A stretch of 64,000 nucleotides of DNA from Cymbidium sinense (taxonomy: Eukaryota > Streptophyta > Magnoliopsida > Asparagales > Orchidaceae), in NCBI GenBank assembly GCA_021442155.1, contig CM038216.1, positions 90,259,666 to 90,323,665 of the forward strand. The letters run 5' to 3'. Below the pieces are notes generated by a model. It did not search any database. It had not been told where the DNA came from and was given only the letters and a program-made list of their open reading frames with translations. Positions 1-11,524 of this stretch are shown in pieces. Numbering within the stretch: position 1 is the stretch's first letter; each line of letters begins with the position of its first letter. Both the position numbers and the translations under genes were made by a program.

Positions 1-195
1 AATTTTGAGGTGGAGTAATAGAAAATGAACTCACCATAGAAGCCAGGATTAAGACGAGCATTATGCTGTCGGCAGTGTCGATCAACCCTTGGAATGGGAC
101 AAGCCAAAATAGCAGAGATCCCCAGTCGGGGGTGTGCCACCAAGAGGAAACGAAAAATTGCCAGAGAGAAGAGAGCGCTCAGGGCGAGTGGGGAG
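1..195 (-). mobile_element. LINE-A: 5' end of a LINE cut by the window edge
   Basis: This stretch is closely similar to 13,795-14,012, the 5' end of LINE-C, including the shared blocks around 'aaaatagcagagatcc' and 'gagagaagagagcgctcag'. Read on the minus strand it is a pyrimidine-rich 5' leader followed by the start of ORF1. The element's 5' terminus lies near 195, where TTTAGG-type repeat begins. The rest of the element would lie to the left of the window. I infer a LINE of the same family as the other copies here; the similarity to LINE-C is seen directly. Confidence 0.75.
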
Positions 196-1078
196 GAGCG
201 GGTTTTTTGGGTTTAGGTTTAGGATTATTTAGTTTAGTTTAGTTTATTTTATTTATTTAGTTTTTTTAGGTTTAGGTTTTATTTAGTTTATTTTTTAGTT
301 TAGTTTATTTTTTAGTTTAGCTTATTTAGTTTAGTTTATTTTTTATTTTATTTTTTTATTAATTTTAGGTTCAATTTTAGTTTATTTATTTTAGTTTATT
401 TTAAGTTTTTTATTTAGTTTAGGTTTATTTTATTTTAGTTTATTTACTTTATATAGTTTAGTTTAAGTTTAGGTTTATTTATTTAGGTTTTAGGTTTAGT
501 TTATTTATTTATATTTATTTTAGGTTAATTTAGGTTTATTTTAGTTTATTTAATTATTTTTAGGTTAATTTATTTTTATTTAGTTTTATTTATTTTAGGT
601 TTATGTTTAGTTTATTTTATATTTTATTTTTAGTTTAGTTTATTTTAGTTTAGTTTTTTTAGCTTTCATTTTTTTATTTAGGTTTAGGTTTTAGTTTATT
701 TATTTAGTGTATTTTTATTTTTATTTATTTATTTATTTATAGTTTAGGTTTAGGTTTAGGTTTATTTAGTTTAGTTCATTTATTTTATTTAGGTTTAGGT
801 TTATTTTAGTTTAGATTTAGATTTAGGTTTTTAGTATATGTTTTTAATTTAAGTTTATTTATTTAGTTTATTTATTTTAGTTTTATTTAGGTTTTATTTA
901 TTTAGTTTATTTATTTTAGTTTATTTAATCTAGTTTTATTTTAGTTTGGTTTAACTTATTTAGGTTTATTTTTTATTTTTAATTAGTTTATTTATTAGTT
1001 TAGTTTATTTTTTTATTTTTAGTTTAGTTTAGTTTATTTATTTATTTTAGTTTAGGTTTAGTTTATTTTTTATGCTTT
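196..1078 (+). repeat. Degenerate telomere-like C-poor satellite
   Basis: A stretch of TTTATTTT, TTTAGTTTA and TTTAGGTTTA words with almost no cytosine on this strand. It resembles the body of the 0.8-kb satellite monomers seen later, but I could not find their start anchor here. No gene is visible. Confidence 0.8.
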
Positions 1079-1262
1079 AAGGTTTATGGTTTTTAGGGTT
1101 TAGGGTTTAGGGTTTATGGTTTAGAGTTTAGGCTTTAGGGTTTAGGGTTTAGGGTTATTTTAGGGTTTAGGGTTTTAGGATTTAGGGTTTTAGAGTTTAG
1201 GGTTTAGGGTTTTAGGGTTTAGGGTTTATGGTTTAATTTAGGGTTTAGGGTTTAGGGTTTTC
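1079..1262 (+). repeat. Interstitial TTTAGGG run
   Basis: Near-perfect plant telomere heptamers (TTTAGGG) with scattered variants such as TTTATGG and TTTTAGGG. The run directly abuts the 3' end of LINE-B. Confidence 0.92.
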
Positions 1263-1980
1263 TTTATAAAACCCACTGAGGATAAATTTTGTAGCCACAA
1301 AGCGGTATTACAAAAGTCCTTAAGAGGGGAAAATTCTCAAAACTAACACTCCAAGAGCTACAATCAACCTAAAGAGAAAATTCCCAAACTATTACAACTA
1401 AAAAGAAAGAAAAAACTAAAAAAAGAACAACAAACAAAAGCAAAAAAAGAAAAGCCAAAGACTACAAAGAATAGCAGGAGAGGGGAGCAGGCTACAAGGA
1501 AGATGAAACAGAAGAAGAAAGACCTATGGAAAGAAAAATAAGAGAGAGATCAAAAAGAAAAGAAAAGGAAGGGAGGAAGAGCGAAAGAAAGGCTCACGCT
1601 CAACATAGAAAAAATGAGGCAACCAAATTTTGTGAGCAGCCAAACCTCCGAAGGAAGGGTTACATTCACAAAAAAAGGCTACCAACCAAAAAGGAAAAAG
1701 AAACATCCCAGCCATCATTGCCAACAATCCTTAGAGAAATGCACTCAACCAAGCAACAAAGTCAGCCAGGAACAAGGGATAACAACCACCAATAGAAGGA
1801 AAAAAAGGAAATTAAGTAAATCTAACATAAGGCAAACCAACTTTATCTAAGTTAGAAAGGCCTCTTAATTGCTTAGGAATATTTTCATTGGAAAATAAAG
1901 TAAAATCAGAAAGATTACTCCCCAAACCCTAAAAAAAGTCAGCACTGCATTACCTTCTCTCAAAAGAAATATAAGTCATT

Positions 1981-2340
1981 TTAAAGATTAGAAATAATAG
2001 CTTTAATATTTCTAAGTAAGTAGAAAAAATCATCATTACCCTTATGATTGGAGCTGATCTTAGTAACAACCATCTCAACATCTAATTCCAACCAAATGGA
2101 AAGAAAATTCTTATCCAAACAAAGCTTAAGAACATGATAAACAACCATAAGTTCAGCCATAATAACAGAAGTAGTAGAAAGAGGAGTCGAGAAAGCCAAA
2201 TTAATATTCCCAATATTATTACGAAAGATACCACCACAGCCATATTTGTTAAGTGCAACAGAATCATCAGTGTTAATTTTAATACAACAATTAAGAGGCT
2301 TAATCCAATAAATGATTTTTATAAGAAAGAGGCAAGTCAC
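1981..2340 (-). pseudogene. LINE-B RNase H domain (partial)
   Basis: An open stretch of 119 codons with the plant-LINE RNase H signature: a first acidic residue in KINTDDSV, the glycine-rich YGCGGIFRN hairpin, the second acidic residue in MAELM, and the third in LELDVE. The domain removes RNA from the RNA:DNA hybrid during retrotransposition. The frame stops before the last Asp-containing motif that is visible in LINE-E, so the C-terminus is lost. It is separated from the upstream frame (from 2,418) by stops or a frameshift. Confidence 0.85.
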
Positions 2341-2417
2341 AATAAGAAAACTTAATACCTAATTTGGAAGCAACAAACTTGCACCCTTTAAAATTAGTAC
2401 CATTAAGAAGAGCAGCC

Positions 2418-3326
2418 TTATGTGAAAAATGAATTTTTTTCCTTAGTCCTAGAAATAATCTTCTTGTGATTCATAAGAACATTACAATGTTTAACATCAT
2501 TTCTGTCAAGCCAAATAAACCAAATCAAAGTAATAGCCACAACAATTTTGATATGCCCTTTGACGGTATTAAGAAAATAATAGTTAAGAAGCTGCATTAA
2601 GGTAAAATTTCCATTAAAAGAACTAAGGCTAAAAAGGTCCTCATACCAATTCCAAACTTTATAAGCAATAGCACCATTAACAAATACATTACTAACATTC
2701 TCAATTTGAAAACAACATAAGCATTTACAAGGAAGATAAAAACCTTTTTCCAAAAGTAATGAATCAACATCAATAAAACCCCTTAAAATCCTCCAAACAA
2801 GAATAGAATAAGAGGTAGGGATAATGTTATTCCAAATTTTAAAAACATGAAGAAGGTTTATTTCTCTAATATGATGCCAAATATCTTTAAAGGAAAAATC
2901 ACCATTACTAGAAATGATATAAAAAACTTGATCAGAAATAATACCATCAATAGAAATCTTGGTAATATCATTACAAATGCAATCAGGAATTAAATCATGC
3001 AAAAGAGAATGATTCCAATCACCATTTAAAATAAAATGATTAACTTTCAAAGAAGAAGTAGAGTGAGTATTAAGCATAGAATTAATAGAGGACACCCCCA
3101 TCCAATTATCTTGCCAAAAGAAAGAGGAGCCACTATTAACACCCCAGAAAATGAGCAGTTCTGCTTGCCATTTAACAACACAAAGGCTTTTCCAACCAAT
3201 AAAGTCACCATGCTTATAGCTACAAGTTAAAGGATTTTTACCTTTGCAGTATTTGTATTTCTTAAAATTAGCCCAAAGACTGACATTGTTCCTGAAATTC
3301 CACCAAAGCTTATAAGAAAAAAACAT
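2418..3326 (-). pseudogene. LINE-B ORF2: reverse transcriptase C-terminal region with zf-RVT-like segment
   Basis: This 302-codon frame is the longest open LINE frame in the window. It begins in the thumb/connection region (YKLWWNFRN). It continues through the tryptophan-rich FFWQDNWMG motif that is common after the reverse transcriptase core in plant LINEs. It then enters the zf-RVT-like part, with VWRILRGFIDVDSLL followed by a cysteine cluster (PCKCLCC), and ends after WFIWLDRNDVKH. In an intact element it would be internal to ORF2 and have no start codon of its own, so the apparent start is just the first Met after a stop. LINE-D carries the matching segment at 38,800-39,530. Confidence 0.85.
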
Positions 3327-4762
3327 TTTTGTAATCCAACAAGGACCTCAAACTAAGACCACCATCAAATAAAGTACCACACATCTTATTCCAAGAAGCC
3401 CAATGAAGTCTTTTAGCTGAAAGACTAGAGCCCCAAAAAAATTTATTAAAAGGCCTTTCAATCCGTGTAATAATAAGAAAAATAGGAACAATATTAAGTA
3501 GCAAATAAAAGGAAGAGAGTAAAGAAGACTCTTAATAACAATTAATCTACCACCAAAAGATAAAATGAAATAGTATAAAGAGAACCAAAATACTTGATAG
3601 GAAAACATTGATGAGAAAAACTAGTATTATCCTTTATTTTATTGATTCTATGATCAAAAATAGAAACATAGGAGATTAAATAGCTTCTCTGAGTACTAAT
3701 CACGAGGCCACTTTCCTTTTCAAACTTATTCAAAAAAATCTTCAATTTTTTAATATATTGTAACAAGCCATTACAAAAATATGAAATCATCTAAAACTTA
3801 AGTGAGATATAGCCAAACCACCAAGATTCCTAAAATACATGCTAGAATTCTTCTCAAATAAAAAAATTAAGCCAATGAGACAAATATTCAATCATAATAA
3901 TAAAAAGAGATGGAGAAAGAGGATCACCTTGTCTAATACCTTGAGAAGATTTAAAGAAACCAAAGTTTTCACAATTAATCACTAAAGAGAACAAAACATT
4001 ACAAATGATATTGTTAATCAAAGAGATAAATTTAGTAGAGAAACCAAATAAAGAGAGGATGTTGTTAAGAAAATCCCAAGAAATGTTATCATAAGCTTTG
4101 GTAATATCAAGCTTGAAAAGTAAATTGCCACCTCTAGTTTTCACATTTAAATCATGAATTAATTCTTGCGCAAGGAAGACATTGTCAGAGATAGTCATAG
4201 CATTCACAAAGCCAATTTAATTAGGAGAAATAATCTTAGGAAGAAATTTACCAAGCCTACTAGTCAAAATTTTAGAAATCAATTTATTAAAGAAAGTATA
4301 AAGACTAATGGGTCTGAAATCATTCCAGAAATTAGGATTGTCTTTCTTGGGAATAAGAACAATATTAGTAGAAATGAAGTATTTAAGAATAGAATTCCCA
4401 AGAAATAAATCCCTAACAACATTAATAAGATCAAATTTAATAATAAACCAAGCTTTTAAAAAAAATAAGGTAGAGTAGCCATTCGAACCTGCAATAGAAT
4501 CAACATTCATGCCATTAAGAATATTAAAAATTTCATCATCCGAAGGAGGAGCAACCAAGCAATCATTATCATCAAGAGGCATAATAGAAGGAATGATAGA
4601 CAGCTTAGATAATTGGTCAAGATGATAATTTTTATTTAAAAGATCTTTAAAGTAGTTAATAGCAGAAGAAAAAATATCCACTTTTTTTGTGATCAAAGAA
4701 CCATCAGAATTCTTGATTTTATGATTTTTTTCCAAGAACTCTCCTTTTAATAACCAAAGCAT
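3310..4762 (-). pseudogene. LINE-B reverse transcriptase core, broken
   Basis: Motifs appear in the expected order on the minus strand. IVLIPKKDNPNFWNDFRPIS and the LISKIL..RLGKFLP stretch lie within 4,217-4,762. FKLDITKAYDNISWDFL, with the first catalytic Asp, and GIRQGDPLSPSLF lie within 3,854-4,207. The expected (F/Y)ADD motif falls near 3,785-3,805: the frame reads SF, then only part of the Ala codon, then GATGAT. A two-base deletion has thus put the catalytic Asp pair out of frame. Further pieces of the thumb lie at 3,310-3,790 in shifting frames. The enzyme would copy LINE RNA at a nicked target, but this copy is inactive. Confidence 0.88.
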
Positions 4763-4795
4763 GAAAGTATTTGATGTTTTTTCCCCCTCAGAAAG

Positions 4796-5835
4796 ATGTT
4801 AAGAAGTATCCTTTTATCTCTAGTAAGTTTTCTTCATATCCTGAAACTTAGTGAGATTAACTTTAGCTTCAGTAAGGTTAGAACAAAAAGAGGAATCATT
4901 AATAACAAGTTCTTCCAAATATTTCACTTATTATTCCATGTTCTTGATATTATCAGAAAGATTTTTGAAATAATTTCTATTCCACCAATTAATATGATGC
5001 TTAAGCCATTTCAGATTAAGCAAAAATCTTACCATACTAAAGGCAGAATCATCAGGATTAAGAGGAGCATACCAATTAAAGCAATAGCATTAAGAAAACT
5101 ACTATCATGTAACTACATATTCTGAAAAAGGAAATTTTTAATGACATTATTGTTATGAACAACATCTTCAATAGAAATAAAAAAATGAGCATGATCCGAG
5201 ATAGTCCTACTAAGGTGTTCAACCGAAGTCAAAGGCCAATGGTTTAAACAAAAATTATTAAATAAGGAACGATCCAAATGTTGCCAAAGTCTATGGTTAT
5301 TCTAAGTAAATTGAGAGCCAATAAAATGAACATCATGCAAATTACAATCCAAAATCATATTAGAAAAATCTTCCATAGAATGTAAATTCGACGAAGAACC
5401 TCCTCTGCTTTCATTCATAGAAAAGATCGTATTTAAATCCCCACCAACAATCCAAGAATCTTTAACAGTAGAAGCAAAAGTAGATAATTGATCTCAAAGA
5501 ATCCTCCTCTCAATCTTATTGCAAGCAGTATAAACGAAAGAGCCAAAAGCATGATAATCAGCAAAGAAATATCCACATTTACAATGTGATGAAAATCATT
5601 AATGACATTAATAGAAAAAGAATTATTCCAAAATAAACAAATCTTATTGCTATTGTTAATAAAATACTTAGAGAAATAAATCATTCTAACTACATGCATT
5701 TTAGAAGAAAAAATAAGAGGTTCAAGAATAAGCAAGAAACTGACATTATAAGCCCTACAAAGGTTCCTAAACCTATTCCTAACAATAAGAGTACCAATGC
5801 CCCTAACATTCCAAATAAGAAAACTAAACTTTACT
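4796..5835 (-). pseudogene. LINE-B APE-type endonuclease domain, broken
   Basis: ORF2 starts immediately beside the ORF1 stop. The first residues read as SFLIWNVRGIGTL, with the metal-site Asn in WNVRG, followed by LLILEPLI with the catalytic Glu, within about 5,700-5,826. Near the C-terminal end (about 5,175-5,225) the motif EHLSRTISDHA retains the Ser-Asp-His triplet of APE-like nucleases. Several frameshifts and stops lie in between. The domain nicks the target DNA for target-primed reverse transcription; the family usually cuts at T/A-rich steps, which the TTTAGGG strand supplies. Confidence 0.8.
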
Positions 5836-7441
5836 TCTTATTAGGAAAAGAAGATAAAGAAGATCGAGTCAATCTGAAAACTTTAGGAGGAAATTTTTTG
5901 AAATTCTTTTTCTTTTTCATAAAAATAGTTTGAAAACCAATTTCATTTCCCAAAGATTCATCATTAGAATGAGCATTATAACTCTTAACAACTACAGATT
6001 TGAAAAGAGATTCCAAATGAAAAGGCAATAAAACATTAGTATCCAATAATTGCTAAGAAAATATAGGCAAAACACCATCAGAAATAGCAGTTAAAGAAGG
6101 AACAGAAATGGACTTGTTAAGAAAACAAGAAGAAGGTTGCACAAAATCCATCGTATCCATACCATCAACATCTTCATTATGTAAAGACTTTAAATCATCA
6201 TTATCTTTTAAAGGTTCTTGAAAATCAACAAGAGAAACATTATCTTTAAAATTTTTAGGTTGTAGAACACAAGTATCTTAAAAGGAAGAAACCAAAATAG
6301 GATTTGCATCAACTTGCATAATTTTTGAAAGCAAAGGAACATAAGCAGCTGAAATCTTGTTTCCATCCAAACCAACATCTTCATTTCTAGCATTATTTTT
6401 AAAGCCATTCTCAAGAGGTAAAGAATTAGAAAGATTCAAAGTACCATCACCAACATCTTGATCTTTTTCTAAAAAAACATAAATTTTATTTGTATTAGTT
6501 AAATGATCTCCACATTGATCAATCAGCTTAGGAATTTTAATAGATTTTTTCCTAAGTTAAGGATGAGCAATGAAACAATCTGAAAAGATATGGCCATGGG
6601 TTTTGCAGTGATTCCAGAAAATAGGAAGGTTTTCAAATTCAACCAGCTAAAAATAACCATACTTTTGTAACCTATCCAAATCTCCCTAAGAAACTTTTTT
6701 GTAACATCAAATTTAACAAGGATATGAGCAATTGAAGGGCGAGATTTAGCTGCAGTTGCTTGATCGATTTGCTAAGGTCTACCAAAAATAGACCCAACCA
6801 CATGAAGAAATTAAGAATTAATAAAATGAATCCTAATATTAGGCAAAATAATCCAAACTAGACTATGGGATATTCTTCTTGAATGTCAGAATAAGGAGTC
6901 CATTTAAGGATATGCATTTGACAATTTTTAACATAAAAAGATTAGTGAGAGAAAATACAATAATAATCAAGATCATTACATAATTTTATAAGGACATGAT
7001 GACCGTCCAACAAACCAACTAAAAATGCACCAAAAAGCTTTAAATCATGAAAGAAAGAATGAATATCTTCCATATTAAGCTGACAAAAATTTTTTTTCCA
7101 ATCAGAGTAAAAGCATAAGGTTCGACGAGTTTCTCATTATCCAAATCTGAATACATTATAGCTGAAACTCCTTTAAACATCATTTGAACAAGATTAACCA
7201 AAAATTCATGGGAGGTTGAAGCATTTTTACCATATAAGGCATCTTTGAAAGATTTAGCAGAAGCAAAGCTGGATTTACCCAAAAGACCATCAGCCCTAGG
7301 CTAATCTACAGGAACCTTCATTTTTTTCATGCCAATCACTAGATCAGACACCATGACAGCCAATGGACTAGGGAAGATGGACGAGATGGTCAAAGGTCAA
7401 AAGTTGAAGCCCTTACCAGATGAAATCCATAAAGAAGCCAT
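5831..7441 (-). pseudogene. LINE-B ORF1 (DUF4283/CCHC type), broken
   Basis: The likely start is the Met at 7,441 (MASLWISSGKG), just downstream of the 5' leader. A readable block at 7,040-7,282 (ASAKSFKDALYGKN, then CSDL-like YSDLDNEKL) matches the N-terminal region of ORF1 in LINE-C and LINE-D. Next come diverged DUF4283-like and zinc-knuckle regions near 6,560-7,000, and an acidic/Asn-rich tail. The frame ends around 5,838, adjoining ORF2. ORF1 of this family binds the element RNA. Multiple stops make it non-functional. Confidence 0.75.
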
Positions 7442-7506
7442 GATAGGAGCCAAAACTGAGAAGGTTTCTTGAATCACCAAAAATGTCAAAGAGGGAGAGC
7501 ACGCAC

Positions 7507-7980
7507 GGATGGGTTTAGGGTTTAGGGTTTAAGTTCTAGGATTTAGAGTTTAGGGTTTAGGGTTTGGGGTCTAGAGTTTAGGTTTAGGATTGGAAGTTTT
7601 AGGGTTAGGGTTTAAGGTTGGTTATTTAGGTTTAGGTTGGTTTAAGTTTAGATAGCTTAGTGTTTTAAGGTTTAGGTTTAGGTTTTAAGGTTTAGATTTA
7701 GGGTTTAGGGTTTAGGGTTTAGGGTTTAGATTTTAGGGTTGAAGGTTTAGGGCTAGGGTTAGGGTTTAGGGTTTAGTGTTTGGGGTTTAGCGTTAGTTTA
7801 TAATTTACAATTTAAGATTTTTAAGGATTTAGGGTTTAGGGTTTAGGGTATAGTTTTTAGGGTTTATGGTTAAGGGTTTTAGGGTTTAGGGTTTTAGGGT
7901 TTAAGATTTAAGGTTTAGGGTTTAGGGCTAATGGTTTAGGGTTTAGAGTTTAAGTTTTAGGGTTTAGGGTTAGGGTTTTT
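7507..7980 (+). repeat. Interstitial TTTAGGG run
   Basis: TTTAGGG heptamers with many single-base variants, beginning at the 5' terminus of LINE-B. No gene is visible. Confidence 0.9.
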
Positions 7981-8020
7981 TTTTTTAAATTTTTTATTGT
8001 ATTTAAGTTTTGTTTATTTT

Positions 8021-8838
8021 TAATTAAGTAAACTAGCAGGTTTAGGTTTATTTAGTTTATTTTTATTTTACTTTATTTTATTTTATATATTGATTTAGGT
8101 TTATTTTTATTTTTATTTAGTTTAATTTAAATATTTTAGGTTTATTTATTTTTGTTTAGGTTTTTTATTTTAATTTATTTTTGAGGATTAGGTTTAGGTT
8201 TAGGTTTAGGTTTTAGTTTAGTTTTATTTTTAGTTTATTTTTTAGGTTTAATATTCATTTTTTATTTTTAGGTGTAGGTTTAGGTTTTTATTTTAAGTTT
8301 ATTTTTAGGTTTTATTTTTTAGTTTCACTTTTGATTTATGTTTAGTTTATTTTTTATTTAGTTTAGGTTTATATTTTGGTTTAGTTTATTTTAAGTTTAG
8401 GTTTAGGTTTTATTTATTTTAGTTTAGTTTATTTTAGAGTAGGTTCAGATTTATTTTATTTTTATTTTATGTTTTGTTTTCTTTAGTTTAGGGTTTAGGT
8501 TTTATTTTTTAATTAGTTTTAAGTTTTATTTTTAGGTTTATTATTTAGGTTTAGGTTTCATTTAGTTTTTATTTTACTTCATTTTAGATTTATTTTAATT
8601 TTATTTTCGGTTTAATTTTTATTATATTTATGTTTTTTAGGTTAGTTTAGGTTTTTATTTATTTTATTTTAGTTTAGTTTTTATTTTTTATTTTATTTTA
8701 TTTCTTAGGTTTAGGTTTAGGTTTGGGTTTAGGTTTTAGTTAATTTTCTTATTTTATTTTATTTTGGCTTAATTTTATTTATTTATTTTATTTTCAAGTT
8801 TTATTTAGTTTAAGTTTAGGTTTTTAGCTTTCTAGGGT
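8021..8838 (+). repeat. C-poor 0.8-kb satellite monomer
   Basis: Starts with the anchor TTAAGTAAACTAGCAGG (8,024-8,040) and ends with TTTTTAGCTTTCTAGGG (about 8,820-8,838). The body is ordered TTTAGG/TTTATTTT text with very little cytosine. Its length (about 0.8 kb) and end motifs match monomers at 21,435, 29,866, 34,100 and 35,068. Confidence 0.8.
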
Positions 8839-9740
8839 TTAGGGTTTAGGGTTTTTTTATTTTTTTTATTTTTGGGTACATAGTTTAAGTTTTAGGGTTT
8901 AGATTTTAGGGTTTAGGGTTTTAGGTTCTAGGGTTTAGGATTTAGGGTTTTAATAGCTTAAGGATTAGGATTTAGGGTTTATATTTTATGTTTAGGGTTA
9001 GGTTTTAATTTAGGGTTTAGGTATAGGTTTTTTAATTTAGTTTCTTTTTTAGGTTTAGGTTTATTTTTTAGCTTAGTTTTATTTTTCTTTTACTTTTCAG
9101 GTTAATATTTTATTTTTTATTTTTAGGTTTAGGTTTTGATTTTTATTTTATTTTTTGGTTTAGGTTTTAGGTTTTTATTTTAGGTTTATTTTTAGGTTTT
9201 ATTTTTTAGTTTAGGTTTAAGTTTAGGTGTTATTTATTTTAGTTTAGTTTATTTTTGTTTAACTTTCGGCTTATTATATTTTGTTTTTTTTATTTTTATT
9301 TTAGGTTTAGGTTTTCTTTTAGTTTAGGGTTTACAATTTATTTTTTACTTCTTTTTTAAGTTTTATATTTAGGTTTATTTTTGAGGTTTAGGTGTTTATT
9401 TAGTGTTTAGATTATTTTAGGTTTATTTTAGGTTTATTTTATTTTTATTTTAAGTTTAGTTTTTATTTTCTTTATGTTTTTTATTCTTAAGTTTATTTAT
9501 TTTTTAGTTTAGTTTAGGTTTTTATTTATTTTATTTTAGTTGATTTTTATTAGTTGATTTTATTTTATTTTTAGGTTTTGGTTTAAGTTTTTATTTTTAT
9601 TTTTATTTTTTTATTTTTTAATTTATTTAGTTTTAGGTATTTTTTAGGCTTTATTTAGTTTAAGTTTTGGATTTTAGGTTTTTAAGGTTTAGGGGTTTAG
9701 GGTTTAGGATTTAGGGTTTAGGTTTAGGGTTTTTTATTTT
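8839..9740 (+). repeat. TTTAGGG run plus an anchor-less satellite monomer
   Basis: A short TTTAGGG run to about 9,000 is followed by C-poor TTTAGG/TTTATTTT sequence that resembles the second two-thirds of the 0.8-kb monomer, then another short TTTAGGG run before the GRP tail. No gene is visible. Confidence 0.75.
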
Positions 9741-10209
9741 TTTTAATAGAAAACAAATTCAGATTCAACACTTCTTCTTTCAATTTCATCAACCAAGTAA
9801 CACACCATGTTTTCTAAGATAGATGCGACGATATCAATAAAAATGTGCATGCTTAGAGCAAATCAAAGACCCTAGAAAACTAGACCCATCTCTACTATAA
9901 AGATACAGTTCCCTAAGTAGCATATCGAATTGATCATTCTTTAGTTTCTCTAGTTCCCATCAAAACCATCCCAGCCTCTCGAGTAGCAGGATCCACCATC
10001 ATATCCCCAATCTCTCCCTCCTCCACCACCGTGGGTGTAACCTCCATTGCTCCTCCCACCTATAACCACCACTACTCCAACCACCACCTACATATCTACT
10101 AGCACCCTAACCACCCCTAGATAACAACCACCAGCCTCCTCACCACCACGATCTAGATTGTGCCTGGTTAACGATGATGTTCCTGCTGGCAAAGTTCTGC
10201 CCATTCTTA
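9741..10209 (-). pseudogene. GRP tail copy 1 (glycine-rich RNA-binding protein, 3' end)
   Basis: On the minus strand this begins NGQNFASRNIIVNQAQSRS, which corresponds to the last strand of a plant GRP RRM domain (family form NGQ-LDG-NITVN-AQSR). It runs on into a decayed Gly/Tyr/Arg-rich tail containing stops, then a 3' UTR that ends at an A-run (T-run on + at about 9,735). Everything upstream of NGQ is missing, as in all other copies. Intact GRPs bind RNA in the nucleus and cytoplasm; this one is non-coding. TTTAGGG repeat flanks both sides. Confidence 0.85.
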
Positions 10210-11228
10210 GAGTTTAGGTTTAGGTTTAAGTTTATTAGGTTTTAGGGTTTAGGTTTATTTTCTAATTTATTTAGTTAGGTTTAGGTTTAGGGTTTGTGGT
10301 TTAAGGATTAGAGTTTAAGGTTTGGGTTAGGGTATAGGGTTTAAGGTTTAGGGTTTTATAGTTTATGCTTTTAGGATTTAAGGTTTAGGGTTTTGGGTTT
10401 TTTAGGGTTTAGGGTTTAGCATTTAGGGTTTTTTTAAAATAATGTAAACTAGTTGGTATAGGTTTATTTAGTTTATTTTTTATTTATTTTAGTTAATTTT
10501 ATTATTTATTTTTATTTATGTTTAATTTTTATTTTTGTATTTAGTTTAGTTTATTTATTTTAATTTTAATTATATTTGATAAGGATTTCTATTTTAGTTT
10601 AATTTTTGGGTTTTGGTTTAGGTTTATTTTTAGTTGAATTTTAGTTTTATTTAATTTTTTAGGTTTAGGTTTTATTTTTTATTTTTAGGTTTAGGTTTAG
10701 GTTTTTATTTTATTTTTTTAGGTTTAGGTTTTAAGTTTATTTTTAGATTTTAATGTTTGGTTTTGGTTTAGGTTTATTTCATAGTTTATTTTATTTTATT
10801 TAGTTTAAGTTTGGGTTTTATTTTTTTTGTTTAGTTTATTTTCATTTAGGTTTAGGTTTATTTTATTTTGTTTTTTTAATTTTTATTTTAGGTATAGGTT
10901 TTTTTTTGGTTTAGGGTTTAGGTTTTATTTTGTATTTATTTTTAGGTTTTATTTTAAGGTTTATTTTTTCGGTTTAGGTTTTATTTAGTTTTTATTTTAT
11001 TTTATTTTAAGTTTATTTTTTAGTTTATTTTATGTTTAGTTTTTATTTTATATAAGTTTTTTATTCTTAGGTTTATTTTATTTTTTAGTTTAGTTTAGGT
11101 TTTTTTTATTTTCTTTTAATTTATTCTTATTAGTTTATTTTAATTTGTTTTATGTTTAGGCTTAGGTTTTAGTTTAGGTTTTTATTTTATTTTACTATTT
11201 TATTTAATTTAGTTTAAGAATTTTTTTA
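10210..11228 (+). repeat. TTTAGGG run and satellite monomer cut by LINE-C
   Basis: TTTAGGG variants run to about 10,436. A C-poor monomer follows, with a decayed anchor (AATGTAAACTAGTTGG, 10,441-10,456), and extends for about 0.79 kb to the LINE-C break at TTTTAG near 11,245. Confidence 0.78.
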
Positions 11229-11524
11229 TATTTTTCATTTATAGGTTTTAGTTCTAATAAGTCTCTTCCATGTTTTGGAAATTGGCAAGCTTATCTTCAC
11301 TTCAGTCAAATCAATAAGCTTTGAAGGGTCAGACATAATTGACACTTCAAGGTCACAAACCAAATTTTCCATGTCTTCAATATTTGCAAAATGGTTTTTA
11401 AAATAAAGTTTGTTTAGTCTCCAACCCAAATTTTAGTTTCAGTTAGTCTCTAACCCAAGTTTTGTTTAAGTCTTTTAAGTTTAAACCATAGTCTATTCAT
11501 CATCGTAATTAAGTTATCAGGATG

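Larger units (their letters stand above)
1263..7506 (-). mobile_element. LINE-B: near full-length plant L1-type non-LTR retrotransposon, decayed
   Basis: Read on the minus strand, the order is: 5' leader (about 7,506-7,442), ORF1, then ORF2 with an APE-type endonuclease, reverse transcriptase, a cysteine-containing zf-RVT-like segment and RNase H, then a 3' UTR of about 0.7 kb (1,980-1,263). The element is about 6.2 kb, a normal LINE size. Its 3' end is flanked by TTTAGGG (+ strand), so in sense orientation it runs into CCCTAAA. Its 5' end also abuts a telomere-like run (7,507 onward). Many stops and frameshifts break both ORFs, and the reverse transcriptase active-site motif is damaged, so it cannot be autonomous. 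I saw no clear target-site duplication, which would be hard to recognise in repeat DNA. Confidence 0.9.

Noticed and set aside
1079..1262. A true chromosome end
   Set aside because: Runs are short, degenerate, repeatedly interrupted, and reappear inverted in the right arm; neither window edge shows a long perfect terminal array.
1526..1850. Lys/Arg-rich ORFs opposite the LINE-B 3' UTR
   Set aside because: A-rich non-coding sequence; no motif and wrong strand for the element.
8021..9740. CRISPR-like regular repeats
   Set aside because: The repeats are contiguous low-complexity telomere words without unique spacers, in a plant nuclear context.
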